From Elusimicrobiota bacterium (GTDB taxonomy: Bacteria > Elusimicrobiota > Endomicrobiia > Endomicrobiales > Endomicrobiaceae), in the NCBI GenBank assembly GCA_031282945.1, contig JAITCX010000245.1, positions 1 to 6,612 of the forward strand: a DNA stretch of 6,612 nt, read 5' to 3'. Position numbers and translations under genes: made by a program. The notes under the pieces are model-generated. The model was not told the DNA's origin. It made no database searches and saw nothing but the letters and a program-made list of their open reading frames with translations. Below, in pieces: positions 1 to 4,585 of this stretch (the stretch's first letter is position 1; every line of letters begins with the position of its first letter).

Positions 1-140
1 CACCCAGGCGGGCGTGACAGTACAGACTGCTGTCAGTCACGTCAAAAGTAGAGTCGGCGCGGGGGCGAAAAAAATTTTCGCATGGCGCGTGGCTAAAAAA
101 TAAAAAGGAAGCGCAAAAACAAAAATAAAGAAAAGAGTTA
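1..140 (+). repeat. GC-rich structured repeat, copy 1 (left edge cut by window)
   Basis: This noncoding block matches a second copy that starts at 3449. Over bases 1-119 I count four substitutions (positions 35, 43, 46 and 109) and no indel; looser similarity with small indels continues to the shared GAGTTA at 135-140. It is GC-rich in an AT-rich neighbourhood and contains two inverted repeats: CGTGAC (13-18) with GTCACG (36-41), which encloses ACAG/CTGT (22-25 and 30-33), and GCGAAAA (65-71) with TTTTCGC (75-81). One frame (2-103) is open without a start codon. The window begins exactly where the similarity begins, so the left boundary is unknown. It could be a mobile or dispersed intergenic repeat, or part of a structured RNA. 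I do not recognise the family. Confidence 0.85.
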
Positions 141-141
141 A

Positions 142-360
142 AAGAGCGACAATTTTGTGTTTCTCTTTTATAGAAAAAAGAATTAAGTTGCAAGTGTCGT
201 TAGTTTTTGTCTCTCTTTTCTAAAGAGAGAATAAGGATTTAAGCGTCGTTAATTTTCTGTTTCTCTTTTATGAAAAGAGAAATAAGTTGCAAGTGCCGTT
301 AGATTTTGTTTCTTTTGGAAAAAGAAAAAATTTTCTCTCTTTTTTTTCAAAAAGAGAAAA
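142..360 (+). repeat. AT-rich tandem hairpin array, about 49-bp period, in the malQ leader
   Basis: Three to four degenerate units begin near 142, 191, 240 and 290. Each has a conserved head like AAGTGTCGTTAG (clear at 191-203, 240-252 and 290-302; decayed in the first unit), then a T-rich stretch, then a pyrimidine/purine inverted repeat. The inverted repeats are 210-218 with 222-230 (9 bp, 3-base loop), 260-269 with 273-282 (10 bp, 3-base loop), 309-316 with 320-327 (8 bp, 3-base loop) and a looser one at 331-360 that ends at the malQ ribosome binding site. The same head and hairpins recur at 3606-3732, again just after the GC-rich repeat. The array would lie in the malQ 5' leader if transcription starts upstream. 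No convincing promoter was found in it. Confidence 0.8.
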
Positions 361-364
361 GAGG
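357..364 (+). promoter_or_regulatory. malQ ribosome binding site
   Basis: AAAAGAGG ends six bases before the ATG at 371, a good Shine-Dalgarno match and spacing. It fixes the malQ start at 371 over the in-frame TTG at 287, which lies inside the hairpin array and would add 28 low-complexity residues. The purine-rich arm of the 331-360 hairpin overlaps the first bases of this site. Confidence 0.75.
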
Positions 365-370
365 TTAACA

Positions 371-3004
371 ATGAAACTAAAATTTTGTATCAACTATCAT
401 GCTAGTTTTGGACAGACTATTGGAGTGGAATTTTCCTATCAAGGCAAAAAAGATGTTTTCATGCTAAACACCCTAGACGGCTTTTTATGGAAAGGCGAAA
501 GGGAGTTTACTCCTGCTGAAAAAGATTTTGTAATGGATTACGGTTATAAACTATTTTTTAACAATCAAGTGGTTTGCGCCGAGTATCACGATTTATCGCA
601 TCATATAAATTTGCCAAAAACTCCGGAGTATTTTGTCGTTTTTGATTTGTGGCAGGACAAACAAAAAAATGAGTATCTCTATACTAGCGTTGGTCAAAAA
701 TTATTTCCAAACCATACAAAAATTGAAAAATTAAAACTTCCATACAATAAAACTGTAATTTTTATTTTAGATATGCCTACGCTTACAGACGGTCAAAAAA
801 TTTTCTTGTGTTCAAATCAAAATCATTGGAATACAAAAACAGCCCTCCCCTTAAAAAGAATTTCAGAAAGCCAATGGGCATTGGAATTAAATATAGATGA
901 AATTTTCTTTCCTCTGGAATATAAATTTATCGTCTATGACGGTCAGCATTTTATTTGGCAGGAAAATGGAAATTATATTTTGCATTCGCAAGAAATTCCA
1001 AAAGAAAATTCCACAGTTGCGCAAGTTGCAAAATTAAAACCGATTTTTAAGTTTAGCGCTCCTAGGGTTGCAGGCGTTGCGCTGCCTATTTTTTCATTGA
1101 GAAGCGATACGGATTTTGGCGTTGGGGATTTCGGCGATTTAAAATTATTTATAGATTGGGCGGTTAAATGCGGTTTACGGGCAATTCAAGTTTTGCCTGT
1201 CAATGACACCACAACAGACGGCGGAGATTTTGACGCTTCGCCCTATTCGGGCATTTCCGTTTTTGCATTGCATCCTGTTTATGCGGATCTCTCTGCGCTG
1301 CCGATAAAAAAAGACGCTAAATATTTGCAATTGCAAAAAGAATTAAATTCTAGTCCGTATTTTGATTATAAAAAAGCCTATGCTTTAAAAATCGGCTATC
1401 TCAAAGAAGCTTTTAAAAATGAGGGGGCGAAAATTTTAAAGACTAAAGAGTTTAAAGAGTTCTTTAATAAAAATGAAAGTTGGTTGAAAGCTTATGCGGC
1501 ATTTAGGGTTTTAACGCAAGAAAATTCCACAACGGATTTTTCTAAATGGAAAAAATTTAATATTTATAATGAAGTTGAAATTGACAATTTTTGCAAAGAG
1601 GGCGGGGCAAAATATGAGCAAGTTTCATTTCAATATTATGTTCAGTATATATTGCATATGCAATTGCTTTCGGCTGCAAATTATGCCAAACAAAAAGATG
1701 TAATTTTAAAAGGCGACATTCCAATAGGCGTTTCGCCTTGCAGCGTAGATACATGGCAGTATCCTCAGTATTTTGACAAGAATTTTAGCGCAGGCGCTCC
1801 GCCAGACCTTTTTTCAATGCAGGGGCAAAATTGGGGATTTCCAATTTACAATTGGGATGAAATGAAAAAAACCAATTATATTTGGTGGCAAAATAGGTTA
1901 AAGCAAATGGCGCAATATTTTGACGCTTATAGAGTTGACCATATTTTAGGATTTTTTAGAATTTGGGAAATTGCAAAAACGGATATCATTGCTTTAACGG
2001 GGCAGTTTGAACCTGCTTTGCCGATGACGCAAAACGAAATAAAAAAGTTTGGTTTTGATTTTGACGAAAAATATTTAGATACATTTATTTCCGAGAAAAT
2101 GTTAGAGGATTATTTTGGTAAAGATAAAGATAGAATTGCGCAGAAATTTTTATCAAAAAAATCGGATGGTTTATATGAATTTAAAAAAGAGTATGAGACG
2201 CAAAAAAATATCCAACAAAGCGATGAGCCTGATGAGATAAAAGAAAAACTTTATTTCTTGGCAAGCGATGTTTTGTTTTTAAAAGATTTCAAAAATTCAA
2301 ATGCTTATCATCCCCGCATTTTTGCCTATCTGGATTATTCCTTTAAAACTTTAAACGCCGCTCAACAAGACGCTTTTAAAAAGATAGACGATTATTATTT
2401 TTATAAACGCAATGACGATTTATGGTATAAGAGCGCTATGGAAAAACTGCCTGTTTTAATGCATGCGACAAAAATGTTGATGTGCGCTGAGGATTTGGGA
2501 ATGATTCCAAGGTGCGTGCCGAAAGTTTTGGATGAGCTTGAAATTTTAGGTTTAGAGGTTGAGCGCCAGCCGAAACGCGGAAAAGATTTGATAGCTGATG
2601 TGAGCAAGTTTCCGTATTTTTCGGTATGTTCTATTTCAACGCATGATCTTTCCATGGTACGTGAGTTTTGGAAAGATCGTGCTGAGGTGACAGATTTTTA
2701 TTATCACAAAGTTTTAAATTTAGAGGGTGAGATTCCAAAAGAATTAAATGTTGAGATTGCCAGAAAAATCATAAAGAGAAATTTATCCAGTCCGTCAATG
2801 TTATGTATATTTTTATTTGGGGATTGGGTATGTGTGGATGAGGATTTCATTAAAAACAATTTAGACAGCGAGCGCATAAATGTTCCGGGAACAACTAAAA
2901 ATAATTGGCGCTACAGGATTCATTATACACTTGAGCAACTATTAAATTTAGACAAGTTAAATGAAACTATTAAAAGTTTTGTGGCAGACAGCGGTCGGGC
3001 ATAA
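371..3004 (+). CDS. malQ: 4-alpha-glucanotransferase (amylomaltase, GH77), DPE2-like with N-terminal CBM20-type domains
   Basis: This cytoplasmic disproportionating enzyme transfers alpha-1,4-glucan segments to acceptors in maltodextrin/glycogen metabolism. The protein is 877 residues, longer than the E. coli-type enzyme (about 690) and close to the two-CBM20 form of Bacteroidetes and plant DPE2. Residues 1 to about 110 look like a first starch-binding beta domain. Residues about 127-215 are a clearer CBM20 (W169; EYKFIVYD at 183-190; WQENGNY at 196-202). The GH77 barrel starts near 232 (GVALPIFSLRSDTDFGVGDFGDL). Catalytic residues fit the family: nucleophile D523 in RVDHILGF, acid/base E707 in CAEDLG, and transition-state stabiliser D759 in STHDL. 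PPDLFSMQGQNWGFPIYNW (477-495) and NVPGTTKNNWRYR (837-849) are further GH77 signatures. There is no signal peptide. The start is chosen for the Shine-Dalgarno at 357-364. The gene looks intact. No other glycogen or maltose gene is in the window, and I see no clear downstream terminator. Confidence 0.95.
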   Translation: MKLKFCINYHASFGQTIGVEFSYQGKKDVFMLNTLDGFLWKGEREFTPAEKDFVMDYGYKLFFNNQVVCAEYHDLSHHINLPKTPEYFVVFDLWQDKQKNEYLYTSVGQKLFPNHTKIEKLKLPYNKTVIFILDMPTLTDGQKIFLCSNQNHWNTKTALPLKRISESQWALELNIDEIFFPLEYKFIVYDGQHFIWQENGNYILHSQEIPKENSTVAQVAKLKPIFKFSAPRVAGVALPIFSLRSDTDFGVGDFGDLKLFIDWAVKCGLRAIQVLPVNDTTTDGGDFDASPYSGISVFALHPVYADLSALPIKKDAKYLQLQKELNSSPYFDYKKAYALKIGYLKEAFKNEGAKILKTKEFKEFFNKNESWLKAYAAFRVLTQENSTTDFSKWKKFNIYNEVEIDNFCKEGGAKYEQVSFQYYVQYILHMQLLSAANYAKQKDVILKGDIPIGVSPCSVDTWQYPQYFDKNFSAGAPPDLFSMQGQNWGFPIYNWDEMKKTNYIWWQNRLKQMAQYFDAYRVDHILGFFRIWEIAKTDIIALTGQFEPALPMTQNEIKKFGFDFDEKYLDTFISEKMLEDYFGKDKDRIAQKFLSKKSDGLYEFKKEYETQKNIQQSDEPDEIKEKLYFLASDVLFLKDFKNSNAYHPRIFAYLDYSFKTLNAAQQDAFKKIDDYYFYKRNDDLWYKSAMEKLPVLMHATKMLMCAEDLGMIPRCVPKVLDELEILGLEVERQPKRGKDLIADVSKFPYFSVCSISTHDLSMVREFWKDRAEVTDFYYHKVLNLEGEIPKELNVEIARKIIKRNLSSPSMLCIFLFGDWVCVDEDFIKNNLDSERINVPGTTKNNWRYRIHYTLEQLLNLDKLNETIKSFVADSGRA

Positions 3005-3448
3005 TTTTTTTGTCGATTGAATTTGCAGGTTTGAGGAGAGTACACTCATTTCTGTCTTTAAGTCATTGTGTGTCTTGAGTTATTAAGGCTTGCTAAAATT
3101 TTTTGAGGATAGGCGTAGATGTTTTTGTCATTGTCGTGTTTTGTTTTGTCGTTGCTGTGTTGTACCCTTTCTCGGGCGCTCTTTGGTTGGGTGTCGCAAA
3201 GAAACCCTAGTGCCAATCTTTGCGGCATCTTTTGCGGAATTTATATGTCAAGAAAATTTGCACGTCCATCTACGAGGACGTTCTGCATTTTCTTTCCTTT
3301 AAATTCCACAAAATCTGCGGCAAATATCGCCATTATAGGTTTCTTGCAACACCCAGTTTTTTAGCCTAGCGAAAGCGGCAAAGCGCTTGGTCTTTACGAG
3401 AAATTTTTTCGCCGAGAGGGCAAGGGAACTGAAAGTTTCCTTTGCCCT
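3005..3448. other. Intergenic region without a convincing gene; hairpins near its right end
   Basis: The region separates malQ from the second GC-rich repeat. Open frames on the plus strand (3090-3302 and 3119-3364) are short, Cys/Phe/Arg-rich, lack a ribosome binding site and resemble no family I know. A T/G-rich low-complexity stretch with repeated TTGTCGTT-like words lies at about 3121-3165. Inverted repeats include ACGTCC (3262-3267) with GGACGT (3276-3281), a pairing around CGAGAAA/TTTTTCG near 3397-3411, and a strong imperfect hairpin at 3417-3448 (AGGGCAAGGGAACT pairing with AGTTTCCTTTGCCCT) that abuts the repeat copy starting at 3449. The right-hand part may belong to the same dispersed element, since the window starts too late to show whether copy 1 has it too. 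Confidence 0.6.
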
Positions 3449-3586
3449 CACCCAGGCGGGCGTGACAGTACAGACTGCTGTCTGTCACGTTAAGAGTAGA
3501 GTCGGCGCGGGGGCGAAAAAAATTTTCGCATGGCGCGTGGCTAAAAAATAAAAAGGGAGCGCAAAAAAATATAAAGAAATGAGTTA
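3449..3586 (+). repeat. GC-rich structured repeat, copy 2
   Basis: This is a direct repeat of bases 1 to about 138, in the same orientation and about 3.45 kb apart. The first 119 bases match at 115 positions, and the copies then diverge with small indels. The inverted repeats are kept: CGTGACA (3461-3467) with TGTCACG (3483-3489), and GCGAAAA (3513-3519) with TTTTCGC (3523-3529). The change corresponding to base 35 of copy 1 (A to T at 3483) lengthens the outer stem by one pair, from six to seven. A start-less open frame runs through it from 3339 to 3551. Like copy 1, it is followed directly by an AT-rich hairpin array, so the two blocks probably form one element of about 290 bp or more. Confidence 0.85.
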
Positions 3587-3605
3587 AAGAGAAAACTTTT
3601 TATGT

Positions 3606-3732
3606 ATTTCTCAAAAAGAGAATAAAATTTAACGTGTCGTTAGGAGTTTTTGTTTCTTTTGGTAAAAGAAATTTCTGTTTCTCTTTTTTCTAAAAGAGAA
3701 ATAATTTCTATCTCTTTTTTAAAAAAGAGATA
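3606..3732 (+). repeat. AT-rich hairpin array, second copy, ending in a perfect 24-bp palindrome
   Basis: Four pyrimidine/purine hairpins follow one another: 3608-3612 with 3618-3622, 3653-3660 with 3664-3671, 3678-3687 with 3692-3701, and the perfect palindrome 3709-3720 with 3721-3732. The head motif AACGTGTCGTTAG at 3631-3643 matches the heads in the malQ leader array, and the hairpin at 3653-3671 has nearly the same sequence as the one at 309-327. The last palindrome begins ten bases beyond the ogg stop codon on the minus strand. It might help end ogg transcription, although its stem is almost all A/T and no separate U-tract follows. Confidence 0.75.
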
Positions 3733-3741
3733 AGCGGAGTT

Positions 3742-4434
3742 TTATTTAAAAATCCCCCCGCTTTCCTTACACCACAAAAGCATATCCAAATCCCCCATAG
3801 GAATATCAATTTGGCGAGAAAATTTCAGCATCCGCCTCTCTATATTTTCATAAACTGCCGGCGTTAAACTCTTAGGGATTTCCGTTAAAGCTCCATATTT
3901 AACAAGATTTTTTAATATATGCCTATCCAGTATAGCCAAGTTTTGCCCAATGCCGATATTTCTTAAAAAATGCCCCGCTTCTTTATACCCAATGCCTTTT
4001 ATATTCTCTATTAAAAATTTTCTAGTTTGATAAATATCCTCAAAAGCTTTCAGTCGATTTTTGATCGTCATTTTTCCATTTTTAGCAAAAAAATCTCTTG
4101 CCAAAACCACAAACCTAGATTTATTGTTTGCAAACCGCACGCCTGCAATATTTGCGGCAATTGCTTGCGCCTCCGCTGTAAAAATTAAATTTTTGCTTGC
4201 TAAATTGCACACCGCATTCCAGCAAGTCGTAGCCCTGCTTTGCGGCGTAAAAAGACAAAAAACAAGTTCGGCAAAAATTTCAGCATTGCTTGCTTTGCGC
4301 CACACATTAAAAAAATGTTCTTGCCTCTGATTTATTAAAGGTTTAACGTCTTGCCAATATTTTTTTAATTGAGCGAGAGTTTCAATTTGAGCTGTGGGAG
4401 TTTTTAGAAAAGAAATTTGAATTGTTTTGTTCAT
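3742..4434 (-). CDS. ogg: 8-oxoguanine DNA glycosylase/AP lyase, Ogg2 type
   Basis: This base-excision-repair enzyme of the helix-hairpin-helix-GPD superfamily removes 8-oxoguanine from DNA and nicks the abasic site. The protein is 230 residues, a usual length for the short Ogg2 family (archaea, Thermotoga, scattered bacteria). The hairpin and catalytic segment is GIGYKEAGHFLRN (147-159), with the Schiff-base lysine at K151; the activating aspartate is D170 in LAILDRHIL. ELVFCLFTPQSRA (56-68) fits the conserved N-terminal helix region. The chain ends in lysine (K230), and in characterised Ogg2 enzymes the C-terminal lysine takes part in 8-oxoguanine recognition. ATG 4434 is preferred: an in-frame ATG at 4449 would add five residues and has a distant GGAGAGGG upstream, and longer starts would be encoded within a terminator. 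The ATG at 4434 has no Shine-Dalgarno, but a TATAAT lies six bases upstream, so a leaderless mRNA is possible. Confidence 0.9.
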   Translation of the reverse strand: MNKTIQISFLKTPTAQIETLAQLKKYWQDVKPLINQRQEHFFNVWRKASNAEIFAELVFCLFTPQSRATTCWNAVCNLASKNLIFTAEAQAIAANIAGVRFANNKSRFVVLARDFFAKNGKMTIKNRLKAFEDIYQTRKFLIENIKGIGYKEAGHFLRNIGIGQNLAILDRHILKNLVKYGALTEIPKSLTPAVYENIERRMLKFSRQIDIPMGDLDMLLWCKESGGIFK

Positions 4435-4440
4435 GATTAG

Positions 4441-4446
4441 ATTATA
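4441..4446 (-). promoter_or_regulatory. Possible -10 box (TATAAT) for ogg
   Basis: On the minus strand TATAAT is followed by CTAATC and then the ATG at 4434. Normal -10 spacing would put the transcript start at or next to the A of the ATG. A TG lies directly before the hexamer, without the usual one-base gap of an extended -10. No TTGACA-like -35 is present at 16-18 bases; that position falls in the terminator stem. This is a sequence match only, and it could be chance in AT-rich DNA. Confidence 0.4.
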
Positions 4447-4451
4447 CATAA

Positions 4452-4518
4452 AAATAAAAAACCCTCTCCGCTTGTGGGTTGGGGGACAAGTCGGAGAGGG
4501 ACTGCGCAAAAGCGCAGT
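4452..4518 (-). terminator. Tandem-hairpin rho-independent terminator after the RND gene
   Basis: Read on the minus strand, a perfect hairpin comes first (ACTGCGC, TTTT loop, GCGCAGT; 4518 to 4501). Directly after it is a long GC-rich stem, CCCTCTCCGACTTG with CAAGCGGAGAGGG (4500 to 4462), with a one-base bulge and a C-rich loop. The second stem is followed by TTTTTTATTTTT. This is a canonical intrinsic terminator about 70 bases past the RND stop. It separates that gene from ogg, which argues for separate transcription or for attenuation of read-through. The first hairpin is also followed by TTTTA on the plus strand. Confidence 0.8.
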
Positions 4519-4585
4519 TTTATACTACTTGGGGTTAGGTGACTACTTAATAAACGAAACCCCTTTAATTTTTATTGCACTAAAA

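Noticed and set aside
142..360. CRISPR array
   Set aside because: The regular spacing of about 49 bp is reminiscent, but the repeats are degenerate, the intervening sequence is also repeated rather than unique, and there are no cas genes.
287..370. N-terminal extension of malQ from the TTG at 287
   Set aside because: It would add 28 Lys/Phe-rich residues encoded by the hairpin array, whereas ATG 371 has a proper Shine-Dalgarno and gives a normal start to the first starch-binding domain.
3239..3331. Short minus-strand frame of 30 codons starting MAIFAADFVEFKGKK
   Set aside because: Its beginning looks protein-like, but it is very short, has no clear ribosome binding site and no continuation after the stop; not enough to call a gene or pseudogene.
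3090..3364. Two overlapping plus-strand open frames of 70 and 81 codons between malQ and the repeat
   Set aside because: No Shine-Dalgarno, odd Cys/Arg/Phe-rich composition, no recognisable domain, and location in repeat-associated DNA.
4435..4509. Longer ogg reading frame starting at 4509
   Set aside because: The added residues are encoded by the GC-rich terminator hairpin and U-tract, and no ribosome binding site precedes that start.
4531..4563. GGGGTT/AACCCC inverted repeat between the RND stop and the terminator
   Set aside because: A six-base stem with a loop of about 21 bases is weak, and the adjacent double hairpin already explains termination.
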